Source: Oscillospiraceae bacterium
GTDB lineage: Bacteria > Bacillota > Clostridia > Oscillospirales > Ruminococcaceae
NCBI GenBank assembly: GCA_024404915.1
Contig: JAKSPJ010000007.1
Span: forward strand, 62,001-126,000
Length of the DNA: 64,000 bases
Direction: 5' to 3'
The translations under genes and the position numbers were made by a program. The notes below the pieces were generated by a model. It was given only the letters and a program-made list of their open reading frames with translations, made no database searches and had not been told where the DNA came from. This document shows, in pieces, positions 15,591-24,418 of the stretch (positions are counted from its first letter, which is position 1; each line of letters opens with the position of its first letter).

Positions 15591-17327
15591 ATGCAAACGG
15601 ATATGACTAAGGAATTGAATCTGTATCAGCTCTGGGCTGCAAATGCAACAGAGGATGCTGATTTGGTAAAAGAACTGGAGGCAATCAAGAACGATAATGA
15701 TGCCATCCGTGAGCGCTTCTATCAAGAATTAGAGTTTGGTACAGGCGGTCTTCGTGGTGTAATCGGTGCAGGAACCGGCAGAATGAATATCTATACCGTT
15801 CGCCGTGCAACCCAGGGTCTGGCTGATTATGTCAATGGCTCATTCTCTGCACCAAGCGTTGCAATTTCCTATGACAGCCGTATCAAGTCTGATACATTTG
15901 CAAAGGCTGCTGCCGCTGTTCTGGCTGCAAACGGCATTCACGTTCACATCTATACAGAACTGATGCCCACCCCGATGCTCTCCTTCGCTGTACGTGCGCT
16001 GGGATGCTCCGCTGGTATCATGGTTACAGCAAGCCACAACCCGGCAAAATACAACGGTTACAAGGTCTACGGTGCTGACGGCTGCCAGATTACACTTGAT
16101 GTTGCAAATACTGTTATTGGCAAAATCAAGGACGTTGACATGTTCAGCGGCGTAAAGATCTGCGATTTTGACCAGGCTGTTTCTGAGGGTAAGATTTCTT
16201 ATATCGCCCCGGAGGTTCTGGAAGAATACTACAAAAACGTGCTGGCACAGGGCATTCACACCGATATCTGTGCATCCAGCGGACTGAAGATTGTTTACAC
16301 ACCGCTGAACGGCACAGGAAACAAGCCTGTCCGTGAGATTCTGTCCCGCATCGGTATCAGTGATGTTACCGTTGTTCCGGAGCAGGAGAATCCGGACGGC
16401 AACTTCACCACCTGCCCTTATCCGAATCCGGAAATCCGTGAGGCACTGGAATATGGTCTGCGCCTGTGTGATCAGGTTCAGCCTGACCTGCTGCTGGCAA
16501 CAGACCCGGACTGTGACAGAGTGGGCATCGCTGTTCCGGACGGCAACGGCGGCTATGCTTTGTTCTCCGGCAATGAGGTTGGTGCAATGCTGTTCCGCTA
16601 CATCTGCGAAGAGCGTTCCAAGCTTGGCACAATGCCGAAGAATCCGATTGTAGTAAAAACCATCGTGACAACTGACCTGGTAAAGCCGATTGCAGATGAA
16701 TACGGCGTTCAGGTGATTGATGTACTCACAGGCTTCAAGTTCATCGGCGAGCAGATTGCTTTGCTGGAAGAAAAAGGCGAAGAGAATCGCTATGTCTTTG
16801 GCTTTGAAGAGAGCTATGGCTATCTTTCCGGCTCCTATGTCCGTGATAAGGATGCTGTGGTTGCTTCCATGCTGATTGTGGAAATGGCTGCATATTACCG
16901 CACACAGGGCATCTCCATGATGCAGGCACGTGAAAACCTGTACAGCAAATACGGTGTCTTTAAGCACAAGCAGGAAAGCTTTGCTTTTGAAGGCGTCAGC
17001 GGCATGCACAAGATGCAGGAAATCATGCAGAAGCTTCGCACCGATGCGCCGAAGTCCATCGGCGGCCTGGATGTGATTGAATCTGCGGATTATCAGGAAG
17101 GCCTGTTCACAGATGCGGCAACAGGTGCAACAAGATCCACCGGTTTGCCGAAGTCCAACGTCATCTCCTTCTTCCTGCCTGAGCACGCAAGCGTCATTGT
17201 TCGTCCCTCCGGTACTGAGCCGAAAATCAAGGCATACTACACCACCGCAGGCAAGACAATGGAAGATGCTGCTGCAATCGAAGCAAAACTCATGGAAGAT
17301 GTTCACAAGCTGATTCCCACTGATTAA
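15591..17327 (+). CDS. Phosphoglucomutase/phosphomannomutase family protein
   Basis: This 578-residue alpha-D-phosphohexomutase interconverts hexose 1- and 6-phosphates. It has the phosphoserine loop TASHNPAKYNGYKVYG (about residue 145), metal site DPDCDRVGIAV, sugar-binding GFEESYGYL and phosphate-binding RPSGTEPKIKAYY, all in the expected order. Length and the N-terminal ELEFGTGGLRG match the long PgcA-type enzymes of Firmicutes. It would link the glycogen phosphorylase product glucose-1-phosphate (gene at the end of this window) to glycolysis. The ATG at 15591 has AGAAAGGA about 11 bases upstream; ATG at 15603 is an alternative. Confidence 0.92.
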   Translation: MQTDMTKELNLYQLWAANATEDADLVKELEAIKNDNDAIRERFYQELEFGTGGLRGVIGAGTGRMNIYTVRRATQGLADYVNGSFSAPSVAISYDSRIKSDTFAKAAAAVLAANGIHVHIYTELMPTPMLSFAVRALGCSAGIMVTASHNPAKYNGYKVYGADGCQITLDVANTVIGKIKDVDMFSGVKICDFDQAVSEGKISYIAPEVLEEYYKNVLAQGIHTDICASSGLKIVYTPLNGTGNKPVREILSRIGISDVTVVPEQENPDGNFTTCPYPNPEIREALEYGLRLCDQVQPDLLLATDPDCDRVGIAVPDGNGGYALFSGNEVGAMLFRYICEERSKLGTMPKNPIVVKTIVTTDLVKPIADEYGVQVIDVLTGFKFIGEQIALLEEKGEENRYVFGFEESYGYLSGSYVRDKDAVVASMLIVEMAAYYRTQGISMMQARENLYSKYGVFKHKQESFAFEGVSGMHKMQEIMQKLRTDAPKSIGGLDVIESADYQEGLFTDAATGATRSTGLPKSNVISFFLPEHASVIVRPSGTEPKIKAYYTTAGKTMEDAAAIEAKLMEDVHKLIPTD

Positions 17328-17334
17328 TAAACGC

Positions 17335-17370
17335 AAAACGCATACGGTATGAACCGTATGCGTTTTTTGT
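17335..17370 (+). terminator. Terminator of the phosphoglucomutase gene
   Basis: AAAACGCATACGGT (17335-17348) pairs perfectly with ACCGTATGCGTTTT (17353-17366) around an ATGA loop, followed by more Ts. Confidence 0.92.
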
Positions 17371-17382
17371 TTTATCCCGAAT

Positions 17383-17428
17383 AAAAAGCGGCACCGCACA
17401 AGGCCTTTACAGCTTTGCACGGTGTCTT
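17383..17428 (-). terminator. Terminator of the SulP transporter gene
   Basis: On the minus strand CACCGTGCAA pairs with TTGTGCGGTG (with two G-U pairs), and five Ts follow at 17383-17387. It lies just after the SulP stop codon. Confidence 0.65.
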
Positions 17429-17431
17429 TTC

Positions 17432-19120
17432 TTATTTTTTCTTTTTCTGGCATTCCTGCTCAATTGCTTCTGCACGCAGCAGTGCCTCATCAATGTGAGA
17501 GCAGAAGTTTTCACGGCCAACCGCTTCAATCAGCCCTGCCTTCTCCATAGCATGCATAGGCTGCTCATTGACGTGTGAGAATACCAGCTGGATATCGTGG
17601 CGCTTGCAGCGCTGTGCAATGCGTGACAACGCCTCAACGCCTGTGGTATCAATAGCAGGTACGTCTCTCATACGAATACAGAGAACATCAATATTTGTAT
17701 CATCAAGCAGATAGCGGAATTTATCCGTTGCAGCGAAGAACATCGGACCGTTGATTTCAAACACTTTCGTGTTTTCCGGGATTTTCTTCAATGTAATATT
17801 ATCCGGATCCGTGTCCTCATTATCCACATCCACCCAGGCATGTGCCTCTGTCACATCCGCCATACGCTTCATGAACAGCAAGGATGCAAGTACCAGGCCG
17901 ACTGCAATTGCCACCACCAGGTCAAATACAACTGTCAGAACCAAAGTAACACACAATACGATTATATCGCTTTTCGGTGCCGTTTTAAAGACATTACGGA
18001 TATTTCTCCAGCCGCACATATTATAGGCAACAATAAACAGGATTGCTGCAATGGTAGGCATAGGAATCAAGGATGCAAAGGGAATCAGCACCAGAAGAAT
18101 GATCAGCAGCACAATGGAATGCACAATACCGGAAATCGGTGTTCTGCCGCCATTTTTAATATTCGCTGCTGTACGGGCAATTGCACCGGTTGCCGGGATA
18201 CCGCCAAACAATGCAGATCCAATATTGGCAACGCCCTGTGCAATCAGCTCCATGTTGGAACGATGCTTGGAACCAATCATACCGTCCGCAACCACACAGG
18301 ACAGCAGGGATTCTACCGCTGCCAGAACCGCAATGGTTACTGCATTCAGAAACAGACCCTTGACACGCTCAAAGGTTACTTCCGGAATGGTGAACTTTGG
18401 AGGAGTGGAAGAAATGGTGTACAAGTCGCCGATGGTATTTACATTCATTTTCAGCAATGATACCATCAATGCGCCAACAATGACTGCAATCAAAGAAGCA
18501 GGGATTTTTTCCAGCTTTTTCGGCCAGAAAATCATAACCGCCAGGGATACCAGACCTACCACAAGGGCCTGCCAGTTCAATGTGCCCATACAGCGGAAGA
18601 TTTCTTCCACCTTCTCAACCGTTTCAATCGGTTTGTTCTGGAATGTCAGACCGAGAAAATCCTTAATCTGGCCAATTACAATCGTAACTGCAATGCCGAA
18701 GGTAAAGCCGGCTGTAATGGTAGACGGAATATATTTCAGCAATGAACCAAACCGGCAGAATCCCATAATAATCATCAGGATACCCGCTATGACGGTGGAT
18801 ATAATCAGTCCATCCATACCTTCTGTAGCCACAATACCTGCCACAATCGTAGCAAATGCGGCGGTAGGACCGGCAATCTGCACACGGCTTCCGCCCAGCA
18901 GTGCCACCAGAAATCCTGCAATAATTGCAGTATAAAGGCCCTGCTCCGGATTTACGCCGGATGCCAGTGCCAGTGCAATAGACAGGGGCAGCGCAATGAT
19001 TGCCACAATTACACCGGCCACGACGTCCTTCATCAATTGACCGCCGGAATAGTTTTTCATGACTGAAAACAGTTTCGGCTTCAGCTTTTCCTTGGTTTGT
19101 ACGGCTTGATTCTCTGCCAT
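17432..19120 (-). CDS. SulP-family anion transporter with STAS domain
   Basis: This is a 562-residue SLC26/SulP inner-membrane anion carrier (sulfate, bicarbonate or dicarboxylate; the substrate cannot be read from sequence). The N-terminus has about 12-14 hydrophobic helices with family stretches AGVIVAIIALPLSIALALASG, IAGPTAAF and GFTFGIAVTI. A C-terminal STAS domain (residues about 435-545) contains DTTGVEAL. The start is taken at MAENQAVQ (19120), with GAGGTAAGG upstream; an upstream in-frame GTG at 19150 is less likely. It has its own promoter and is transcribed towards the phosphoglucomutase gene. Confidence 0.9.
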   Translation of the reverse strand: MAENQAVQTKEKLKPKLFSVMKNYSGGQLMKDVVAGVIVAIIALPLSIALALASGVNPEQGLYTAIIAGFLVALLGGSRVQIAGPTAAFATIVAGIVATEGMDGLIISTVIAGILMIIMGFCRFGSLLKYIPSTITAGFTFGIAVTIVIGQIKDFLGLTFQNKPIETVEKVEEIFRCMGTLNWQALVVGLVSLAVMIFWPKKLEKIPASLIAVIVGALMVSLLKMNVNTIGDLYTISSTPPKFTIPEVTFERVKGLFLNAVTIAVLAAVESLLSCVVADGMIGSKHRSNMELIAQGVANIGSALFGGIPATGAIARTAANIKNGGRTPISGIVHSIVLLIILLVLIPFASLIPMPTIAAILFIVAYNMCGWRNIRNVFKTAPKSDIIVLCVTLVLTVVFDLVVAIAVGLVLASLLFMKRMADVTEAHAWVDVDNEDTDPDNITLKKIPENTKVFEINGPMFFAATDKFRYLLDDTNIDVLCIRMRDVPAIDTTGVEALSRIAQRCKRHDIQLVFSHVNEQPMHAMEKAGLIEAVGRENFCSHIDEALLRAEAIEQECQKKKK

Positions 19121-19189
19121 TTTCCTTACCTCTTTCCTAGACTGCACCACACAATCTCTGTGCTGTGACTCATATATTACAACACTACG

Positions 19190-19218
19190 ATTTTATCACA
19201 TGCGTTGCTGAATGTCAA
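19190..19218 (-). promoter_or_regulatory. Promoter of the SulP gene
   Basis: On the minus strand: TTGACA (complement of 19213-19218), 17-bp spacer, TAAAAT (complement of 19190-19195). The predicted start is about 65 bases before the SulP start codon. The 286 bases between the SulP and macro-domain genes hold nothing else that was recognised. Confidence 0.8.
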
Positions 19219-19406
19219 TACAATTACGATAAGAATTATATCAACGGAAGCCATATATAATTTGTATAAAATGTCCGTATTTAACAAAGAAAATATGCCC
19301 TCAAGGGGTACGGACTCCATTTGGGAAAAGTGTCTTCCCCATATTCTGCTCCACAGAACACTGCTCAGGGGCAAAAGCCTGTCCACAGAAAGAAATCGGA
19401 GCACAT

Positions 19407-20471
19407 TCATGCTCCGATTAATACTTCATCAAATTCAAATAAGGTCTGGTTGATTTCAAAAATATCATATTTCTTTCGAGAGATATAATACTCCACAATC
19501 ACATCAAAACGATTGCTTCGTGACAGGGCATACCCGGCTTTCATCAGCAAATCCTTTGTCTCCTCCAAAGAAAGCTCCAGAGCAATCGCAAATGCAATGG
19601 CCGTCTTCTTTTTCGGGGTATAGTGCAGATCACAGCGGATTTTGGAAAACAGTCTGCGGTCAATATTAGCACGCTTATAGCATTCCGCATCTGTCATACC
19701 CCGTTCATCAATCAGCCGCAGCAGCATCTGAGTAAAGCTTTCATCCAGGTGCGCAAGCTGATTTTCCAAGGAGCCGTATGCAAGCACCTCACTCTCGCAG
19801 GATTCCTCTGCACATTGTGCTTTCATGGATTTCCTGCCCAGCTTCTTTAAATGCTCCTGCATGGGCTTGAAAAGAGCATTCTTTTTCTTGTGCTCCACAG
19901 CAGCTGCATTGGCTGCGGCAAGATCACGGTTCACAGACATACCCGGCATCAGCGGCTGATAATGCGCTGCCAAAAAGCGCTGCAGCTCACGGTCTCTGGC
20001 AATGCCGGAGGGCTGCGTATACAGGACAAGATAAATCAGCATCTCATGCTGCTCCAGAAACGACGCAATCACCTCTACTGCTATGGCCTGTGATTTTTCC
20101 CGTGGACATCCATATGCTCCGGACGAAATCAGAGGGAATGCAATGCTGCGGCATTGGTGCTGCAATGCCTGCTCCAGACAATTCTGATAGCACGCCCTTA
20201 ACAGCTGCTCCTCCTGCTGACAGCCTTCAAACCAGATCGGACCTACTGTATGAATCACATACTGACAGGGAAGCCGGCAGCCCTCTGTAATCTTTGCCTG
20301 ACCTGTTTCACATCCGCCAAGGCGGCGGCATGCTTCCTGCAGCTCCGGGCCTGCCGCCTTATGAATGGCACCACAGACGCCGCTGCTACCGCATAATGTG
20401 CCGTCAGCAGCATTCACAATGGCATCGCAGGAAATCTTGGTGATATCTCCTCTGATGAGCTGAAAAGGCAT
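19407..20471 (-). CDS. Macro domain protein with C-terminal helical (HTH-like) domain
   Basis: Residues 1-175 form a macro domain, which binds or hydrolyses ADP-ribose derivatives: FQLIRGDITKISCDAIVNAADGTL, then GSSGVCGAIHKAAG, VIHTVGPIW and FPLISSGAYGCPR. The first binding loop reads NAAD rather than NAAN, and GSSG replaces the usual GGGG, so catalysis may be altered. Residues about 245-354 are a separate helical domain (FTQMLLRLIDERGMTDAECYKRANIDRRLFSKIR, then ELSLEETKDLLMKAGYAL) that looks like an XRE-type helix-turn-helix. The combination suggests an ADP-ribose- or NAD-responsive regulator. Start at 20471 behind AAGGAG; own promoter; 354 residues. Confidence 0.85.
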   Translation of the reverse strand: MPFQLIRGDITKISCDAIVNAADGTLCGSSGVCGAIHKAAGPELQEACRRLGGCETGQAKITEGCRLPCQYVIHTVGPIWFEGCQQEEQLLRACYQNCLEQALQHQCRSIAFPLISSGAYGCPREKSQAIAVEVIASFLEQHEMLIYLVLYTQPSGIARDRELQRFLAAHYQPLMPGMSVNRDLAAANAAAVEHKKKNALFKPMQEHLKKLGRKSMKAQCAEESCESEVLAYGSLENQLAHLDESFTQMLLRLIDERGMTDAECYKRANIDRRLFSKIRCDLHYTPKKKTAIAFAIALELSLEETKDLLMKAGYALSRSNRFDVIVEYYISRKKYDIFEINQTLFEFDEVLIGA

Positions 20472-20508
20472 GGTATCATCTCCTTGCATTTTGTACTGTT
20501 CTGCTATA

Positions 20509-20537
20509 ATTATACCACATCCCCCTTGCTTCTGTAA
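20509..20537 (-). promoter_or_regulatory. Promoter of the macro-domain gene
   Basis: On the minus strand: TTACAG (complement of 20532-20537), 17-bp spacer, TGGTATAAT extended -10 (TATAAT at the complement of 20509-20514). Confidence 0.65.
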
Positions 20538-20684
20538 TCAGATATTTTAGACAAATATTACGATTTCAATTATTCAATACGCACAAGGTCTTTCTCCTTG
20601 AGCTGCAGCCCGTTTCAAACAGTGCCGACAAAGCTCTTTTCCGAATCAGCGGCGTATTGTCACAAAAATACTGCCTTTTCCATC

Positions 20685-20713
20685 TTTTCTTTTTTCTCTA
20701 TCTGTGTTATAAT
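20685..20713 (+). promoter_or_regulatory. Probable promoter of the HD hydrolase gene
   Basis: TATAAT at 20708-20713 with an upstream TG two bases before it; the -35 region (TTTTCT, 20685-20690) is poor. The start codon is 24 bases after the -10, so the leader is short. Confidence 0.45.
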
Positions 20714-20736
20714 GAATACGAAAGGAAGTGTGAATA

Positions 20737-21174
20737 ATGATTTATACATCAATGACTATTGCAGCCGCAAAAATTGCAGAGGAAAACCACCACGGACAAT
20801 TTGACAAGGGCGGCATGCCCTATCTGTTTCACCCCTTCCACCTGGCAGAACAAATGGAGGATGAAATCACCGCCACAATCGCCCTGCTCCACGATGTGGC
20901 AGAAGATACCTCCGTCACACTGGAAGAACTGGCGCAGAAGTTTCCGCCTCGGGTTATGGATGCCCTGCGCCTGCTGACCCATGCGGATTCCGTCCCCTAT
21001 TTCGACTATATTGCAGCAATCTGTTCCAATCCCGATGCGGTCATTGTCAAAATGGCAGACCTGCGCCACAACATGGATTCCAGCAGATTACTGCATCCCA
21101 CCCCACATGATGCAGAGCGCAAAAATAAATATGAAACCGCATATGCTATGCTGGAGCATGCCCTTTCAAAGTAA
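20737..21174 (+). CDS. HD-domain phosphohydrolase, small alarmone hydrolase-like
   Basis: The 145-residue single-domain protein resembles the hydrolase domain of RelA/SpoT: HHGQFDKGGMPYLFHPFHLAEQM, the metal motif LLHDVAEDT (HD plus ED), and VKMADLRHNM with the second metal/ligand Asp. Stand-alone proteins of this type hydrolyse (p)ppGpp in some organisms (MESH1-like small alarmone hydrolases), but others act on different phosphoesters. There is no synthetase or TGS domain. The ATG at 20737 follows AAAGGAAGTG. It sits upstream of asnB but the latter has its own promoter. Confidence 0.8.
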   Translation: MIYTSMTIAAAKIAEENHHGQFDKGGMPYLFHPFHLAEQMEDEITATIALLHDVAEDTSVTLEELAQKFPPRVMDALRLLTHADSVPYFDYIAAICSNPDAVIVKMADLRHNMDSSRLLHPTPHDAERKNKYETAYAMLEHALSK

Positions 21175-21211
21175 TTCCTGCGATTTTTGTAAAAAATTCA
21201 TGTGGCACCAC

Positions 21212-21240
21212 TTGCATAATCCCTCGAAAAGTAGTATAAT
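21212..21240 (+). promoter_or_regulatory. Promoter of asnB
   Basis: TTGCAT (21212-21217), 17-bp spacer, TATAAT (21235-21240). The predicted start near 21247 gives a 170-base leader. Confidence 0.75.
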
Positions 21241-21245
21241 AATGG

Positions 21246-21389
21246 TGTCGTGTTAAACGACATTCAACAGAGAATGCACGATATTGCGTTCAATATCATA
21301 GCAAGGCAACACCGTACCCATAGTACATTATCAGGTGATACATCAGATTGAATGAATAACGCCATCAGATTGACTTTTACGGTATTGCC
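21246..21389 (+). promoter_or_regulatory. Highly structured leader of asnB
   Basis: Successive hairpins: TGTCG/CGACA (21246-21250 with 21258-21262), CATTC/GAATG (21261-21265 with 21272-21276), GATATTG/CAATATC (21280-21286 with 21291-21297, CGTT loop), and an outer pair GGCAACACCGT/ACGGTATTGCC (21305-21315 with 21379-21389, one mismatch) enclosing a repeated CATCAGATTGA. The outer stem ends 14 bases before AGGAGG. No T-box sequence is visible. It may be a regulatory RNA or a remnant of a small repeat element. Confidence 0.5.
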
Positions 21390-21415
21390 TTCATGCAGTA
21401 CACAGGAGGCAAAAT

Positions 21416-23290
21416 ATGTGTGGAATTGTTGGCTTTATCGGCCATACACCCAATGCAAAAGATACTCTGGAAGCAATGATGGACCGCATTCGCCATCGTG
21501 GCCCGGATGCAGGCGGTATGTATCTCAATGAGGAGATTGCACTCGGACACCGCCGTCTTTCCATTATTGACCTGACAGAGCAGGGCAATCAGCCTATCTA
21601 CAATGAAGACAAATCCATGGTACTTATTTTCAATGGTGAAATATATAACTATCAGGATATCCGAAAGGAGCTGGTTTCTGCCGGACATCATTTCCAGACA
21701 GAAACAGACTCTGAAGTTCTGATTCATGGCTATGAAGAATACGGAACAGAATTGCTGAATAAGCTTCGCGGCATGTTTTCTTTCGTCATCTGGGATGAGA
21801 AAAAGAAACAGCTTTTCGGCGCAAGAGACTTTTTCGGCATCAAGCCCCTCTATTATGCACAAATGGACGGCAGTTTTCTGTTTGGCAGTGAAATCAAGTC
21901 GTTCCTCGCACACCCTGCATTCAAGAAAGAACTGAATACTGACGTTCTGGAACAGTATCTGACATTCCAGTATTCTCCCACAGCAGATACCTTTTTCAAG
22001 GGCGTCAAAAAGCTTCTGCCTGCACACTATTTCATCTGGCAGAAGGGCAAGCTAACCGTACAGCGCTACTGGGATATTCATTTCCAGGCAGATGAAGCCC
22101 CCCTGCTTGGCGACTGGGTCAAATCCATCTCTGAAACATTCCATGATTCTGTCAGGGCTCATAAGATTGCAGATGTGGAAGTGGGCAGCTTCCTTTCCTC
22201 CGGCGTGGATTCCAGTTATGTAGCGGCCATTGCCAATGTGGATAAGACCTTTACCGTCGGCTTCGGCACGGATGAAAAGTATAACGAAATCGGATGGGCT
22301 AAAAAATTCTCTCAGGCAATCGGCAAAGAGAATTTCAGCCATGTCATAACCCAGAATGAATACTGGGATATTCTCCCGAAAATTCAATATCAGATGGATG
22401 AGCCCCTGGCGGACCCCTCCTGCATTGCACTGTATTTCGTGTGCAAACTGGCAGCAGAACAAGTCAAGGTCGTTTTGTCCGGCGAGGGCGCAGACGAACT
22501 CTTCGGCGGCTATAATGTATACAGCGAACCCAATGCCACCATCTATGACAAACTGCCCATGCGTGTCCGTCGCACCATTGCCAACATCGCAGCCAAACTG
22601 CCTGCAAAGCGTGGCGTGAATTTCCTGGTGCGTAAGGGAAGAACGCTGGAGGAACGCTTTATAGGCAATGCCTATATGTTTACCCCTGCAGAGCGCAAGG
22701 CATTACTGAAAATCCAGACAAATGCACCGGATCCCTGTGCAGTGACCAAACCCTTCTATGATAAGGTGAAGGATGCCGATCCCATCACCAAGATGCAGTA
22801 TCTGGATTTGCATCTATGGATGGCGGGAGATATTCTTCTGAAGGCTGATAAAATGAGTATGGCGCATTCCCTGGAGCTGCGTGTGCCCTTCCTGGATAAG
22901 GAACTGATGCACCTTGCAGAGCAGATTCCCAGCAAATTCCGTGTGACACATAATGTTACCACGGATGACAAGACACCCTATACCACAAAGTATGCCATGC
23001 GGCTTGCAGCAAAACGGGACACCCCTGCCTCAACAGCAGATACTGCTGCCAAAAAGAAGCTGGGTTTCCCGGTGCCAATCCGTGTCTGGCTCAAAGAAGA
23101 CAAGTGCTATCAGATTGTCAGAACCAGCTTTACATCCGACACCGCATCCCGCTACTTCAACACTGATTTGCTGATGAAGCTGTTGGATGACCATAAAAAT
23201 GGAAAAGCGGATAACAGCAGAAAAATCTGGACTGTATATATGTTCCTGGTCTGGTATGCTGTATATTTTGAGAGTGAGACAACAAAATAA
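21416..23290 (+). CDS. asnB: Asparagine synthase, glutamine-hydrolysing
   Basis: AsnB makes asparagine from aspartate, ATP and glutamine. The 624-residue protein has the N-terminal nucleophile Cys2 (MCGIVGFIGHTP), RHRGPDAGG and FNGEIYNYQ of the class II glutaminase domain (residues 1-210). The synthetase domain follows with the pyrophosphate loop FLSSGVDSSYVA and LSGEGADELFGGY. ATG at 21416 follows ACAGGAGG. pyrB follows 18 bases later; both enzymes use aspartate, so the pair may share control. Confidence 0.95.
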   Translation: MCGIVGFIGHTPNAKDTLEAMMDRIRHRGPDAGGMYLNEEIALGHRRLSIIDLTEQGNQPIYNEDKSMVLIFNGEIYNYQDIRKELVSAGHHFQTETDSEVLIHGYEEYGTELLNKLRGMFSFVIWDEKKKQLFGARDFFGIKPLYYAQMDGSFLFGSEIKSFLAHPAFKKELNTDVLEQYLTFQYSPTADTFFKGVKKLLPAHYFIWQKGKLTVQRYWDIHFQADEAPLLGDWVKSISETFHDSVRAHKIADVEVGSFLSSGVDSSYVAAIANVDKTFTVGFGTDEKYNEIGWAKKFSQAIGKENFSHVITQNEYWDILPKIQYQMDEPLADPSCIALYFVCKLAAEQVKVVLSGEGADELFGGYNVYSEPNATIYDKLPMRVRRTIANIAAKLPAKRGVNFLVRKGRTLEERFIGNAYMFTPAERKALLKIQTNAPDPCAVTKPFYDKVKDADPITKMQYLDLHLWMAGDILLKADKMSMAHSLELRVPFLDKELMHLAEQIPSKFRVTHNVTTDDKTPYTTKYAMRLAAKRDTPASTADTAAKKKLGFPVPIRVWLKEDKCYQIVRTSFTSDTASRYFNTDLLMKLLDDHKNGKADNSRKIWTVYMFLVWYAVYFESETTK

Positions 23291-23308
23291 TATCTGGAGG
23301 AAAAAAGC

Positions 23309-24403
23309 ATGTGTGCACAGTATTCTCATTTGATTGACCTGAACGATTATCCGATTCAATGGTGGGATAAGGTAATTTCCCTTGGTGCTTCCATTTATGC
23401 ACATCCCCAGCGATATGTGCAGGCCTGTGCAGGAAAAATTATGGCTACACTGTTTTATGAACCTTCTACCCGTACACAGATGAGCTTTCAGTCTGCCATG
23501 ATTCGTCTGGGCGGCAGCATCATCGGATTTGATAATCCCATGAGCAGTTCCGTCTCAAAAGGCGAAAATATCAAGGATACCACCAAGGTTGTCAGCTCGT
23601 ATTCTGATATTCTGATTATTCGTCACCCGATGGCAGGCACCGCCAAGGCAGCTGCCCTTACTGCAGAGTGCCCGGTTGTAAATGCAGGTGACGGCGGTCA
23701 TCTGCACCCCACACAGACCTTAACCGATCTGCTGACGCTAAAAATGGAAAAAGGCCGACTGGATCACCTGACCATTGGTTTGTGCGGCGATTTGCTGTAT
23801 GGCAGAACCGTACACTCTCTTTGCAAAGCACTCTCCTGCTATGCAGAAAACAAATTCGTTCTGATTTCCACCCCGGAGCTGCAGGTACCGGATTATATTA
23901 CAAAAATGCTGCGTGAATCCGGCTGTGAATACCGTGTTGAAACATCCCTGGACAAAGCCATTTCCGATCTGGATGTGCTCTATATGACACGCATTCAGCG
24001 TGAACGGTTTCTCTCCGAGGCGGATTATCTGGCACAAAAGGATGTGTATCGTCTGACCGCAGATAAGATGTGCCACGCAAAGCCGGACCTGGCTGTACTG
24101 CACCCGCTGCCCCGTGTAGATGAAATCGAAATTGCAGTGGATGACGATCCCCGTGCGCTGTATTTCAAGCAGGCACAATACGGCATGTATGTCCGTATGG
24201 CACTGATTCTGCGTCTCCTGGAGAGCGAGAAGCCGGCACCTCTGCTGAAGGGCGAATGCAATCCTGCTTTGAAATGCGTCAACCCGAAATGCATTACCGC
24301 ACAGGAATCCTATCTGCCCCGCCAGTTCACTGTCGTTGGCGGAAAAACAGTCTGCGAATTCTGCGAAGAACGTGCATTGCCCCTGTCGGATGCCGTAAAA
24401 TAA
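23309..24403 (+). CDS. pyrB: Aspartate carbamoyltransferase with a PyrI-like zinc tail
   Basis: The 364-residue protein commits aspartate and carbamoyl phosphate to pyrimidine synthesis. The catalytic part (residues 1-305) has FYEPSTRTQMSF (carbamoyl-phosphate site), GDGGHLHPTQTLTDLLT and HPLPRVDEI (aspartate site). The last 50 residues contain CVNPKC and CEFC, a C-x4-C...C-x2-C pattern like the zinc domain of the regulatory chain PyrI, which holds catalytic and regulatory chains together in E. coli. No nucleotide-binding PyrI domain is present. ATG follows GGAGG; the gene ends in a strong terminator. Confidence 0.93.
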   Translation: MCAQYSHLIDLNDYPIQWWDKVISLGASIYAHPQRYVQACAGKIMATLFYEPSTRTQMSFQSAMIRLGGSIIGFDNPMSSSVSKGENIKDTTKVVSSYSDILIIRHPMAGTAKAAALTAECPVVNAGDGGHLHPTQTLTDLLTLKMEKGRLDHLTIGLCGDLLYGRTVHSLCKALSCYAENKFVLISTPELQVPDYITKMLRESGCEYRVETSLDKAISDLDVLYMTRIQRERFLSEADYLAQKDVYRLTADKMCHAKPDLAVLHPLPRVDEIEIAVDDDPRALYFKQAQYGMYVRMALILRLLESEKPAPLLKGECNPALKCVNPKCITAQESYLPRQFTVVGGKTVCEFCEERALPLSDAVK

Positions 24404-24418
24404 TATTGCTGCAATACG

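Noticed and set aside
15840..17453. 537-codon frame antisense to the phosphoglucomutase gene
   Set aside because: No family features; the plus-strand enzyme is unmistakable.
21241..21415. T-box riboswitch before asnB
   Set aside because: No AGGGTGGNACCGCG-like T-box sequence and no T-rich terminator before the gene.
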